Of a stretch of DNA of 64,000 nucleotides, positions 35,073 through 43,089 are shown piece after piece (position 1 is the first letter of the stretch; the number at the start of each line of letters is the position of its first letter). The stretch comes from Spirochaetales bacterium (lineage in GTDB: Bacteria; Spirochaetota; Spirochaetia; DAHUYW01), in NCBI GenBank assembly GCA_027306915.1, contig DAHUYW010000006.1, positions 1 through 64,000 of the forward strand, read 5' to 3'. A program made the position numbers and the translations under genes. The notes below the pieces were generated by a model. It saw only the letters and a program-made list of their open reading frames with translations, was not told where the DNA came from and ran no database searches.

Positions 35073-36281
35073 CTAGTTGCTCCCGGGGTTCGGGCAGCTG
35101 ATCTTGCACTCCTTCTTGTCGGTCCGCAGGAGCACGACGTTCTCGGGAACCTGATCGAGCTTGACCTCCTTGGTCATCATCGGAAGCATGTTCATCCCGC
35201 TCGCCATCGCCTGGATCACGTGGGGGAAGGTTCCGTCGCCCGAATGTCCCTGGGTGCCGACGATCTGGGCACGGCGAACCTGGAGCACCTCTCCGGTCAC
35301 CGGTATCTTCGCATCGGCGCGGGCGACGATGACGACGGTGGCGTTCAGGGTGCGCCCCTCCCAGATGCACTGCTCGATCTGAGGATAGACCACCGTCGGA
35401 AGCCCCGTCGCCTCGAGGTAGAGCTTAGCCCCCATCCCGTGGGTAATCTCCAGAACCCGCTCCGGCATGTTTTCCGTGAGGGGATTGATGACCACATCGG
35501 CCCCCAGCCTTTTAGCCACCTCTCCGCGCGCAGGCTCCGGCTCAGAGAGGATGACCTTGGACGCCCCGGCACGCTTCAGGATGGCGCAGGCGGCGAGGCC
35601 CACCGGTCCCGACCCGCAGATCACCACGTTGTCGCACGGTTTGATCCCGCCGCCGCGAACTATCACCCCCGTGTAGGCGACGCTGGTCGGCTCGACCATG
35701 CTTCCGAGCCGAAAGACATCCCTTTCGGAGAACTGCTCGCGCAGGGGATCGAGGCTCCACAGGAGGCGGTCCGGAACAACCAGGTACTTGGCAAAGCCTC
35801 CGTTGATGTTGAAGCCGATCTCATCGAGGCGCTCGCAGTGGTTGGGAAAGCCGTCGGCACAGGGCTGACAGGATCCGCACCACACCATCTCCTCGGTGCA
35901 CACCCACTCCCCGCCCTTGAAGGGCTTGTTGGTGACCTTGTCCATCGCTCCTGGCCCGACGTCACGCACGACCCCGGAAAGCTCGTGGCCGAGCGTGCAG
36001 GGGAATCCGGTCAGCCCCGGGTAGAAGATGTAGCCGTCCTCCACCGCCTGCGCCATGTGAACGTCGCTCCCACAGATGCCGCACTGCCGCACCTCGATGA
36101 GCACCTCTTTGTAGGCGGGCTTGGGGATGGGGACCTCCTCCACGACGAGCTTCGGGTTACGCCATACCCGGCTACCCAGATAGGTCTGCTTCTTGTCTAT
36201 GTCCTTCGCACCGAGCTTGAAGCCCGGCTTGGGATCCCAGTCGGCGTAGAGCCGCACTGCCTTCATCTTCGTCTCTGCCAT
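35073..36281 (-). CDS. iolM: scyllo-Inosose 3-dehydrogenase (zinc alcohol dehydrogenase, IolM)
   Basis: From ATG 36281, with a GAGGAGG ribosome-binding site, the protein has 402 residues of the zinc-dependent medium-chain dehydrogenase family. The catalytic zinc ligands are Cys in GICGSDVH and His in LGHELSG; the structural zinc loop holds the cysteines of CTEEMVWCGSCQPCADGFPNHC-type spacing. The NAD site is VVICGSGPVGLAAC. It oxidises scyllo-inosose to a diketo-inositol. It is the first gene of the operon, behind a promoter with two LacI-type operators. Confidence 0.87.
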   Translation of the reverse strand: MAETKMKAVRLYADWDPKPGFKLGAKDIDKKQTYLGSRVWRNPKLVVEEVPIPKPAYKEVLIEVRQCGICGSDVHMAQAVEDGYIFYPGLTGFPCTLGHELSGVVRDVGPGAMDKVTNKPFKGGEWVCTEEMVWCGSCQPCADGFPNHCERLDEIGFNINGGFAKYLVVPDRLLWSLDPLREQFSERDVFRLGSMVEPTSVAYTGVIVRGGGIKPCDNVVICGSGPVGLAACAILKRAGASKVILSEPEPARGEVAKRLGADVVINPLTENMPERVLEITHGMGAKLYLEATGLPTVVYPQIEQCIWEGRTLNATVVIVARADAKIPVTGEVLQVRRAQIVGTQGHSGDGTFPHVIQAMASGMNMLPMMTKEVKLDQVPENVVLLRTDKKECKISCPNPGSN

Positions 36282-36314
36282 CGCTTGAACTCCTCCTCGG
36301 ACTTCTCCGTTCGC

Positions 36315-36322
36315 AAACGTTT
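36315..36322. promoter_or_regulatory. LacI-type operator O2 (AAACGTTT) in the iolM leader
   Basis: The half-site pair GCAAACGTTTCC is centred 34 bp from the second operator at 36349-36356, about three helical turns, and lies some 15-22 nt after the expected start site. Two sites spaced like this would permit co-operative binding or roadblock. Confidence 0.65.
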
Positions 36323-36343
36323 CCAAGAACAATAAGCCCCTGT

Positions 36344-36371
36344 ATTGTAAACGTTTTCGTCAGAAAGTAAA
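36344..36371 (-). promoter_or_regulatory. iol operon promoter
   Basis: On the minus strand TTTACT (36366-36371) and TACAAT (36344-36349) are 16 nt apart and point to iolM. The -10 overlaps an AAACGTTT operator. Confidence 0.5.
36349..36356. promoter_or_regulatory. LacI-type operator O1 (AAACGTTT) at the iol promoter
   Basis: The palindromic core AAACGTTT lies between the -35 and -10 hexamers and shares a base with the -10. Binding of the adjacent LacI protein would exclude RNA polymerase. Confidence 0.65.
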
Positions 36372-36397
36372 GTGCCAGTCCGGCTCGCCTGCGGCCT

Positions 36398-37438
36398 TCA
36401 GGGAGCGACGCTGCTTCGGCGAACGACGAGCTCCGGCTCGAGGATCACCCGTCGTCCCCCTCCCTTCGGCGGCGCCCCGTTGCCTCCGGAGCCGTTGTGC
36501 TCACGAGCCGCCTCTATCTCCTCCAGGAGGATCTTGGCCGCCATCTTCCCCATCTCGTGCTTCGGCTGGCAGACCGTGGTCAGCTGGACCTCGAGGTAGG
36601 CCGCGAAGGGGATGTCGTCGAAGCCTACGACGGCGACATCGCCGGGAACCGAGAGCCCCAGCGAGCGCACCCCCTCCACGACCCCGAAGGCCAGCACGTC
36701 GTTTTCGGCGAAGACCGCGCGCGGATAGTCGCCCTCCTCGATCATTGCCCGGATCCCTGCGGCGCCGGCATCCCTGGTGAATCGGCCGAGCCGGATGTAG
36801 CGCTCCTCGATCGGAAGACCGTAACGCTCGTGCGCGAGGCGGTAGCCCTCGAGCCGCTCATCGATGGTGAGCGAACCCTCCTTGGCACCGATGAAGCCGA
36901 TTCGCTCATAGCCCGCCTCGATGAGATGCTTAGTGGCGAGGAAGCCCCCCCGAATGTTGTCGATCACGACGAAGCTCCGCTCGGTGTTCTGAGGGGCATT
37001 GCTTACGTAGACGACGGGTATGGAGCCGAAGAGCTGCTCCTGGAGCGGATCCACGACGTTCGAGATGGGAGCGACTATCAAACCATCGACCCGCTTCTCT
37101 GCGAGAAGCTCGATGTACTGGTTCTCGCGCTCACGCTCCCAGTTGGTGTTGCAGAGAAAGACGCTGTAGCCTCCCTCCTGGGCCCCCTCTTCGATGCCCC
37201 GCGCCACCTCCGGGAAGAAGGGATTGGTTATGTCGGGAAGGATGAGCCCGATGGTATGGGTGTGCCGCTTCACGAGGCCGCGTGCGATTCCGTTGGGGCT
37301 GTAGTTGAGCTGCTTCGCAATCTCGCGGATACGCTCTTTCGTCTCAGGTCGCACCCCGTACTTGTCGTTGAGCGCCCGCGATACCGTCGCAAAAGAGACC
37401 TGGGCCTGCTTGGCGATGTCCTTGATTGTCGGATTCAT
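36398..37438 (-). CDS. LacI family regulator of the iol genes
   Basis: A 346-residue LacI/GalR repressor. The N-terminal helix-turn-helix (TIKDIAKQAQVSFATVSRALN) and hinge helix (NYSPNGIARGLV) are canonical, followed by the sugar-binding domain (TIGLILPDITNPFF). It lies 116 nt upstream of iolM on the same strand. AAACGTTT sites occur in its own promoter and twice in the iolM promoter, so it likely represses itself and the pathway, released by inositol or an inosose. A Gly-rich insert (NGSGGNGAPPKGGG) near the C terminus is unusual. Confidence 0.9.
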   Translation of the reverse strand: MNPTIKDIAKQAQVSFATVSRALNDKYGVRPETKERIREIAKQLNYSPNGIARGLVKRHTHTIGLILPDITNPFFPEVARGIEEGAQEGGYSVFLCNTNWERERENQYIELLAEKRVDGLIVAPISNVVDPLQEQLFGSIPVVYVSNAPQNTERSFVVIDNIRGGFLATKHLIEAGYERIGFIGAKEGSLTIDERLEGYRLAHERYGLPIEERYIRLGRFTRDAGAAGIRAMIEEGDYPRAVFAENDVLAFGVVEGVRSLGLSVPGDVAVVGFDDIPFAAYLEVQLTTVCQPKHEMGKMAAKILLEEIEAAREHNGSGGNGAPPKGGGRRVILEPELVVRRSSVAP

Positions 37439-37459
37439 CTGGTTTGGGGGCTCCTCATC

Positions 37460-37488
37460 AGTCTAGCAAACGTTTGCGAAAACATCAA
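37460..37488 (-). promoter_or_regulatory. LacI regulator promoter with embedded operator
   Basis: TTGATG (37483-37488) and TAGACT (37460-37465) on the minus strand are exactly 17 nt apart. The spacer contains the perfect 12-bp palindrome GCAAACGTTTGC (37466-37477), touching the -10. This is a textbook autorepression arrangement. Confidence 0.7.
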
Positions 37489-37507
37489 GGGCAGACGAAA
37501 GAAGGCT

Positions 37508-37535
37508 TTGACCAGGCGGAGAAATGGTGCATACT
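37508..37535 (+). promoter_or_regulatory. Promoter candidate for the IolI-like gene
   Basis: TTGACC (37508-37513) and CATACT (37530-37535) are 16 nt apart, with the ribosome-binding site AAGGAGGG and ATG 37558 following. The GCAAACGTTTGC operator is about 30 nt upstream of the -35. Confidence 0.4.
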
Positions 37536-37557
37536 TTTCCTAACAAGGAGGGATGGC

Positions 37558-38391
37558 ATGATCGACGGGTCGCGTTTTGCCCTGAATAGGATCCTCTGCC
37601 CGACCCTGCCGCTCGCGCAGCTCTTCGAGCTGGCGGCGGAAGTCGGCGCCGGCGGCGTAGAGCTTCGCAACGACCTATCCTCCGTCGACCTCATCGACGG
37701 GCTCGAGGCGGCGGCCGTCCGCGCCATGGCCGCTCGTCACTCGCTGAAGATTCTCACCATCAACGCGCTCCAGCAGTTCAATCTCGAAACCGTTCTGCAC
37801 GACCGAGAACGGCAGCTTGCGGGGCTTTCGGAGCTCGCCGAGCGCATCGGCTGCCCAGCGATCGTGCTTGTACCGAACAACGACACCCGAGACAAGCGCA
37901 CGCCGAGCCAGACCTTTCGCGAAACCGTGCTCGCGCTCAAGAGCTTCGCTCCGCTGCTTGCAGACCGGGGGCTCCTCGGCTACGTGGAGCCGCTCGGTTT
38001 TCTCGAGTGCTCGCTCCGCTCGAAGGTGACCGCCCTGGAGGCGATCGCCGAATCGGGGGCCTCCTGCTACCGCATCGTGCACGATACCTTCCACCATGCG
38101 ATCGGTCCCGACAGCCTGGCAACGCTTGAGAAAAACGTCGAGATAAAGAGCATCGGGCTGGTCCATCTCTCGGGGGTTACGGCGTCCCTTCCCCTTTCGA
38201 AATGCCGCGACGAGCATCGCGTCCTGGTCACCCAGGACGACCGGCTTGAGAGCACCTCTCAGGTGAAGATTCTCGACTCCCGCGGCTACCGAGGCAGCCT
38301 TTCGTTTGAGCCCTTCGCCCCGGAGGTCCAGCGGCTTGCGCCATCCGAGCTCAAGAAGGCGCTCGCAGAAAGCATGGGACTCTTTGCGTGA
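37558..38391 (+). CDS. IolI-like inosose isomerase (TIM barrel)
   Basis: From ATG 37558, with AAGGAGGG five nt before it, the product has 277 residues, the same size as Bacillus IolI. The barrel segments GGVELRND, ILTINALQQFN, GYVEPLGF and VHDTFHHAIG line up with IolI (2-keto-myo-inositol isomerase), including the metal ligands Glu, Asp and His. It would interconvert scyllo-inosose and another inosose, letting other inositol stereoisomers enter the pathway. It is divergent from the LacI gene and shares its regulatory region. The exact substrate is not proven. Confidence 0.75.
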   Translation: MIDGSRFALNRILCPTLPLAQLFELAAEVGAGGVELRNDLSSVDLIDGLEAAAVRAMAARHSLKILTINALQQFNLETVLHDRERQLAGLSELAERIGCPAIVLVPNNDTRDKRTPSQTFRETVLALKSFAPLLADRGLLGYVEPLGFLECSLRSKVTALEAIAESGASCYRIVHDTFHHAIGPDSLATLEKNVEIKSIGLVHLSGVTASLPLSKCRDEHRVLVTQDDRLESTSQVKILDSRGYRGSLSFEPFAPEVQRLAPSELKKALAESMGLFA

Positions 38392-38483
38392 GCTATTCCC
38401 GCTCCTCGAGTTGTTCCTGATAATTCGCCGTAGATGGAAGGTTTCGGGCGCAATCGCTCAACAAAAGGGAACGAAAGAAAAGA

Positions 38484-38512
38484 CTTGCATTCTGCAAGCG
38501 TTGTCCTATAAT
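38484..38512 (+). promoter_or_regulatory. Promoter of the second LacI-type gene with palindromic operator
   Basis: TTGCAT (38485-38490) and a perfect TATAAT (38507-38512) are 16 nt apart. The -35 lies inside a perfect palindrome, CTTGCA-TTC-TGCAAG (38484-38498), a likely operator different from the AAACGTTT sites. A leader of about 130 nt follows before ATG 38648; it is GC-rich with several short hairpins (for example CGTGC-ACGA-GCACG near 38610), and I see no open frame of note in it. Confidence 0.65.
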
Positions 38513-38647
38513 TGGGAGCATGCCTGACCATTACGCTAAGGCGTGAGAGGGTCGGGAGGGACTCACTCCTCTTCGGGGGGGATGGGAGTGCGGTTGTGTG
38601 TCGATGTCCGTGCACGAGCACGGAGAGCCGTTAGATAGCGGACCGCG

Positions 38648-39709
38648 ATGAGAGAAAAGAAAGTCGTTACCCAGAAGGACATCGCGCAGTCGCTTGGGAT
38701 CTCTCGGGGAACGGTCGATCGGGCGCTTCATGACCGCCAGGGAATCTCGGGCGAGGTAAAACAGCAGATTCTCTCCAAAGCAAAGCAGCTCGGCTATGCC
38801 CCCAACAGGTTCGCCCAGTTCCTCGTCACCCGAAAGCAAATCAATATCGCCATGATAACTCCCGGAGATCCCTTCTGGACCCGGGTGCACGAGGGTGCAA
38901 ATTCCTTCCTGGCCGAGCTCGGACACTGGCTTGTCCAAGTGCGCTGGCTCGAGACCGAGGTTCACGATCCGGAGCAGGAAGCCGCTCTCTTCGAGGAGGC
39001 GCTCGCCGAAGGGGTCGACGGAATCGGCGTGGCGCCTTCCGATCCCGACCTTCTCGCGCCGTGGATCAATCGCGCGGTGGAGTCCGGCATTCCGGTCGTC
39101 ACGCTGAATACCGACGCCCCGACGAGCAAGCGGCTCGTTTTCATCGGCCAGGATCCGGTCGGCGCCGGCCGGGTAGCGGCCGAGCTGCTCGGGAAGTTCA
39201 TGATGGGACGAGGGAAGGTTGTCATCCTCACTGGCTTTCGCAATGTGCTTGTCCACAAGCTGCGCATGGCCTCCTTTCAAGAGGTCATGGCCGGCGACTT
39301 TCCCGCTATCGCGATCGAAGGAATTCACGAGTCGCATGACTCCGACCGCGGTGCCTACGAGATCACCCGGGCGGTGTTTTCGGAAAGGAGCGATATCGAC
39401 GGAATCTACCTCACCACCGGAACCGGGATCGGAGGGGTCGGCCGCGCGCTGAAGGAGGTGTCACGAGCGGGCTCGGTACGCGTCGTCTGTTTCGACTTTT
39501 TGAATGACACGGTGGAGCTGCTCAAGGAAGACGTAGTGAGCGCCTCCATCGGGGAGGATCCCTACAGCCAGGGATACCAGACGGTGAAGGCGATCTACGA
39601 CTACATCGTGGACAAGAAGAGGCCCGAGAGCAGCTTCCTGTACACAAGGACGGACATAGGGCTCAAGGCCAACATCGATCTCCTCGTGAGCTACGGATCG
39701 ATGACCTGA
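38648..39709 (+). CDS. LacI-type transcriptional regulator with periplasmic-binding-protein domain
   Basis: A 353-residue regulator. The helix-turn-helix is KDIAQSLGISRGTVDRALHD, then a hinge (LGYAPNRFAQFL) and a type 1 sugar-binding domain (INIAMITPGDPFW). The variant GTVDRALHDRQGI instead of ATVSRALN places it in the branch that often regulates ABC sugar importers and polyol pathways. It directly precedes the importer genes. The weak ribosome-binding site and long leader suggest low expression. Confidence 0.88.
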   Translation: MREKKVVTQKDIAQSLGISRGTVDRALHDRQGISGEVKQQILSKAKQLGYAPNRFAQFLVTRKQINIAMITPGDPFWTRVHEGANSFLAELGHWLVQVRWLETEVHDPEQEAALFEEALAEGVDGIGVAPSDPDLLAPWINRAVESGIPVVTLNTDAPTSKRLVFIGQDPVGAGRVAAELLGKFMMGRGKVVILTGFRNVLVHKLRMASFQEVMAGDFPAIAIEGIHESHDSDRGAYEITRAVFSERSDIDGIYLTTGTGIGGVGRALKEVSRAGSVRVVCFDFLNDTVELLKEDVVSASIGEDPYSQGYQTVKAIYDYIVDKKRPESSFLYTRTDIGLKANIDLLVSYGSMT

Positions 39710-39872
39710 CGCCTGGGCGCAGGCGAGAAGCGGTAGCGTGCATCGGAGCGAGGCGTCGACCGCACGAGCAGAGACAAGGAGGTGATACAGGGTACAGAGC
39801 AGTCGATTCGGATTCCAAGCAGCCAAGACCACGGGACCATAGGTCCCGAACAAAAGGAGAGGAGAGTCAAAT
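39710..39872 (+). other. Leader between regulator and substrate-binding protein gene
   Basis: A 163-nt gap. It contains GGGACC-ATA-GGTCCC (39834-39848), a perfect 6-bp hairpin ahead of the strong ribosome-binding site AAAGGAGAGGAG. No clear promoter was found, so the importer may be read from the regulator promoter or from an undetected one. Confidence 0.4.
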
Positions 39873-41204
39873 ATGAAAAGGTTAGTTCTTTCTCTCATGG
39901 CGATCACCTTCGGTCTGCTCCTGATAGGCGGGGTGTGGGCTGGAGGCACGAAGGAGAAGCCGTCGGCCGGCGCCGCCGGTTCGGCGGCCGTGACCGGGAA
40001 GCTGGTGCTGGCGACAAACAACGCCCCCGAGGGCGCCGGCATCAAGGAGCTCCTGCGCGAGTGGGGCCAGCAAAAGGGGATCAAGGTCGAGGTGGTGGAG
40101 GCCCCCTACTCGAACCTTTATGAAAAGGAGGTTCTCGATCTCTCTCAGAAGACCGGCCTCTATGACATCGTCCTCCTTGACGATCCCTGGTTCACCCAGT
40201 ACGCGGAGAACCATTGGCTCACCAACCTGACCCCCTACTTCACCGCTATCAATCAGGGCGGCCTTTCCTCCGACTTCATCGACAAGTCGACTGCCATCTG
40301 CAAATACCCCTATGCGAGCGGCTTGATCTACGCCTTCCCGGCGGTTGGAAACGCCCAGATGTTCTTTTATCGCAAGGATATCCTCGCCCAATATGGGATG
40401 GCGGAGGGTCCGAAGACCTGGGACGACGTGTACAACATCGGAAAGAAGGTTACCGACAGCGGCGGGGGCAACATGTACGGCTATGTCCTGCGCGGCCAGC
40501 AGGGCAACCCGGTCGTCGCCGACTTCATGCCGCTCCTGTGGAGCTTTGGGGCTAACATGTTCAACTCCGATTTCACCAAGGTGACGCTGAATACGCCCCA
40601 GGCGCTCGCCGCGGTCCAGTTCCTGCAGAAGCTGGTCTCCATCGGCCCTCCCGGCGAGTCGAGCTTCAGTGCCGATCAGCTTGCAACCTTCGAGCTTGAG
40701 GGAAATGCAGCCATGATGATCAACTGGCCGGCCTTTGCCGCGAGCTTCCAGGACCCGACAAAGTCCAAGGTCGTCGGCAAGATTGGCTATTCCGCGATTC
40801 CTTCCGAGGCGACCGTCGGCTCCTCCGAGATCGGTCACTGGCTTGCGGCGATTCCCGCAGAATCGAAAAACAAGCAGGCCGCCTTCGATTTCCTTGAATG
40901 GGCGACCTCTCCGGCGGGACAGAAGGACGGAGTCCTGAAGTTCGGCAACCCTCCGACCCGCAAGTCGGTCTTCACCGATCCTGAGCTGCTGAAGATGCCG
41001 CAATTCAGCTACTTCCCGGTTCTGATGCAGGCGATCGAGAACTCGACGCCGCGACCGCGCATCGCGAACTGGAACGAGGTCGAGAACACCTTCGGCATCG
41101 ACCTCTCGAAGGTAGTGGCCGGCACGATGACTCCGCAGGACGCCCTCGCGGCTGCCCAGTCGGACATAACGGCGCTCATGAAGAAGGCGGGCTACATGAA
41201 GTAG
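39873..41204 (+). CDS. ABC sugar importer, substrate-binding protein
   Basis: A 443-residue family 1 (MalE/UgpB-like) extracellular solute-binding protein. The signal peptide ends VWAGG followed by TKEK, typical of spirochaetal binding proteins, and is cut by signal peptidase I or retained, since no lipobox Cys is seen. Its length and content (ENHWLTNLTPYF, LLWSFGANMF) fit carbohydrate-binding members. With the two permeases it forms an importer; location beside the iol genes suggests inositol or a derivative, which is inference. Confidence 0.9.
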   Translation: MKRLVLSLMAITFGLLLIGGVWAGGTKEKPSAGAAGSAAVTGKLVLATNNAPEGAGIKELLREWGQQKGIKVEVVEAPYSNLYEKEVLDLSQKTGLYDIVLLDDPWFTQYAENHWLTNLTPYFTAINQGGLSSDFIDKSTAICKYPYASGLIYAFPAVGNAQMFFYRKDILAQYGMAEGPKTWDDVYNIGKKVTDSGGGNMYGYVLRGQQGNPVVADFMPLLWSFGANMFNSDFTKVTLNTPQALAAVQFLQKLVSIGPPGESSFSADQLATFELEGNAAMMINWPAFAASFQDPTKSKVVGKIGYSAIPSEATVGSSEIGHWLAAIPAESKNKQAAFDFLEWATSPAGQKDGVLKFGNPPTRKSVFTDPELLKMPQFSYFPVLMQAIENSTPRPRIANWNEVENTFGIDLSKVVAGTMTPQDALAAAQSDITALMKKAGYMK

Positions 41205-41231
41205 CGCATCCGCCGCACCTGGCCTCCTATC

Positions 41232-41262
41232 GGGGCCGTCCCTTCGAGGACGGCCCCCCTTT
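41232..41262 (+). terminator. Hairpin between substrate-binding protein and permease genes
   Basis: GGGGCCGTCC (41232-41241) and GGACGGCCCC (41248-41257) form a perfect 10-bp stem with a 6-nt loop, followed by CC and TTT. Such intercistronic hairpins let the binding protein be made in excess over the permeases, by partial termination or by protecting the upstream mRNA. Confidence 0.7.
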
Positions 41263-41303
41263 GGAAACAGCAATTCTGTTGCGGATCGAATGGGGGAGTG
41301 TGT

Positions 41304-42197
41304 ATGAACTCGAAGCGCCTGTTTCGGCTGACCGACCACAACCTGCGGTACATCCTGCTCGCGCCGACAATCACCCTGCTGCTGATACTGACTGTCTATC
41401 CGCTCGTCTTCGCGGTGGCGGCAAGCCTGCAGACGGTCAACATTCGAACGGGGGCGGTCACCTTTGCGGGAGTGAGCAACTTCACCTCCATCGTCACCGA
41501 TGACCTCTTCTGGAACGCCGCGAAGAACACGGCCATCTACACCGTGTCGGCGGTCGTCATCGAGTTCGCGCTCGGAATGGCCCTTGCCCTCATCTTGAGC
41601 GAGCAGTTTCGGGCACGGAATGTCTTTCGCACCATCTTCCTCGCCCCCATGATGCTCCCGCCGATCGTCGTCGCGATCACCTTCAAGATCCTCTACATGC
41701 AGCAGTACGGAATTGCAAACTGGGTGCTGGGCCTCGTCGGGATCAAGGGGATGCTCTGGGAATCCGGGCCGCACACGGCGCTCTTCTCGCTCATCCTTGT
41801 CGACGTCTGGGAATGGACCCCCTTCATGTTCCTCATCCTCCTCGCCGGGCTCCAGGCGATACCCACCGAGCCCTACGAGGCGGCGAGGGTGGACGGAGCC
41901 TCCTGGTTCCAGGCCTTTCGTCACATAACCTTTCCGCTGCTGACGCCAGCAGTCCTCATCGCCGTCATCCTGCGCCTGATGGATACCCTGCGCATCTTCG
42001 ACCAGGTCTTCGTGATGACCGGCGGCGGGCCCGCAAACGCGACGGAGACCTTGAGCCTCTACGTGTACCAAACCGGCTTTCGCTTCTTCAACGTCGGCTA
42101 CGCGACCGCCATGTCCTTCATCATCATGATCTTGACCACGCTCATCAGCAATTTCTTCATCTCCCGCCTCCAGGCGGAGGAGGTTTTCACCCAATGA
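41304..42197 (+). CDS. ABC sugar importer permease 1 (MalF-like)
   Basis: The ATG at 41304 follows the ribosome-binding site GGGGGAG; a GTG six nt upstream is in frame but too close to that site. The 297-residue product has six membrane helices and the EAA loop (EPYEAARVDGASWFQAFRHITFPLL) that contacts the ATPase. It pairs with the next gene, whose ATG overlaps its stop by 4 nt. No ATPase gene is present, so a shared MsmK/UgpC-type subunit from elsewhere must energise the importer. Confidence 0.92.
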   Translation: MNSKRLFRLTDHNLRYILLAPTITLLLILTVYPLVFAVAASLQTVNIRTGAVTFAGVSNFTSIVTDDLFWNAAKNTAIYTVSAVVIEFALGMALALILSEQFRARNVFRTIFLAPMMLPPIVVAITFKILYMQQYGIANWVLGLVGIKGMLWESGPHTALFSLILVDVWEWTPFMFLILLAGLQAIPTEPYEAARVDGASWFQAFRHITFPLLTPAVLIAVILRLMDTLRIFDQVFVMTGGGPANATETLSLYVYQTGFRFFNVGYATAMSFIIMILTTLISNFFISRLQAEEVFTQ

Positions 42198-43015
42198 CGG
42201 GCAAAGTCGTACGGTATGTGGTGCTCTCGCTGGCGGCGATCGTCGTCATCTTCCCGATCTTCTGGACGATAAGCACCTCCTTCAAGACCGACGTTCAGAT
42301 TTTCGCAATCCCGCCCATCCTCTTCCCGCTTAACCCGACGGGCAGCAGGTATTCCCAGCTCTGGACCTACGGATTGCTCTCCTACCTTCGGAACAGCCTC
42401 ATAGTCGCCGTCTCGACCGCCGTGGTGTCCATCGCAATCGGCACCCTCGCCGCCTACTCGCTCGCCCGCTTCAAGCTCCCCGGGAAGTGGACATCCAGGG
42501 TCTCCTTCTGGATCCTCTCGACCCGCATGTTTCCTCCGATCGTAACGGTCATTCCCCTCTTCCAGCTCATGCGCTTTCTCGGACTGGTGGACACCCGGCT
42601 CGGCCTCGTGATCGCCTACACCGCCTTCAATATCCCCTTCGTCGTCTGGATGATGCGCGGCTTTTTCGTCGAGGTGCCGAAGGATCTCGAAGAGGTGGCG
42701 ATGGTCGACGGCTGTTCACGAATGCATGCCTTCTGGAGCGTTTCGATTCCGCTCGTCGTTCCCGGCATCATAGCAACGGCAATCTTCACGGTGATTCTCT
42801 CATGGCAGGAGTTTCTCTTTGCCCTCATCCTGACCCAGACGAGCCACTCCTCCACCCTCCCCATCCTCGTCTCCTCCCAGATCACGCAGTACCAGATCCT
42901 GTGGGGACAGATGGGCGCCTCGGGCACCATAACGATGGTCCCCGTGCTTATCTTCGCCTTCTCTGTTCAGCGCTTCCTGGTCCGCGGAATGTCGTTCGGC
43001 GCCATCAAGGGGTAG
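42194..43015 (+). CDS. ABC sugar importer permease 2 (MalG-like)
   Basis: A 273-residue permease with six helices and the EAA motif KDLEEVAMVDGCSRMHAFW. It starts in the ATGA overlap with permease 1. Conserved features such as STRMFPPIV and PLFQLMRFLGL are typical of the CUT1 family for di- and monosaccharides, polyols and glycerol phosphate. Confidence 0.92.
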   Translation: MTGKVVRYVVLSLAAIVVIFPIFWTISTSFKTDVQIFAIPPILFPLNPTGSRYSQLWTYGLLSYLRNSLIVAVSTAVVSIAIGTLAAYSLARFKLPGKWTSRVSFWILSTRMFPPIVTVIPLFQLMRFLGLVDTRLGLVIAYTAFNIPFVVWMMRGFFVEVPKDLEEVAMVDGCSRMHAFWSVSIPLVVPGIIATAIFTVILSWQEFLFALILTQTSHSSTLPILVSSQITQYQILWGQMGASGTITMVPVLIFAFSVQRFLVRGMSFGAIKG

Positions 43016-43029
43016 CCGGCAGAATTCCT

Positions 43030-43058
43030 TTGACGAACGCGCGACACATGAATATATT
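43030..43058 (+). promoter_or_regulatory. Strong promoter for the MarR-ABC exporter operon
   Basis: TTGACG (43030-43035) and TATATT (43053-43058) are exactly 17 nt apart, each matching five of six consensus bases. Confidence 0.75.
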
Positions 43059-43088
43059 AAGCTCACTTATCTAATAAGCAGGCTTAAT
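43056..43088. promoter_or_regulatory. Nested palindromic operator for the MarR regulator
   Basis: Two inverted repeats share one centre at 43072: an outer pair ATTAAGC/GCTTAAT (43056-43062 and 43082-43088) and an inner pair CTTAT/ATAAG (43066-43070 and 43074-43078). It overlaps the last bases of the -10 and covers the start site, ending 2 nt before the ATG, the usual geometry for MarR autorepression. Confidence 0.7.
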
Positions 43089-43089
43089 T

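Noticed and set aside
38519..38647. Riboswitch in the leader of the second LacI-type gene
   Set aside because: Several short hairpins are visible, but no known riboswitch consensus could be recognised and the gene encodes a regulator with its own operator.
39882..42194. 770-codon open frame on the minus strand
   Set aside because: It is antisense to the ABC substrate-binding protein and permease genes, whose motifs are clear; it is His/Arg/Glu-rich with no domain and arises from the high GC content.
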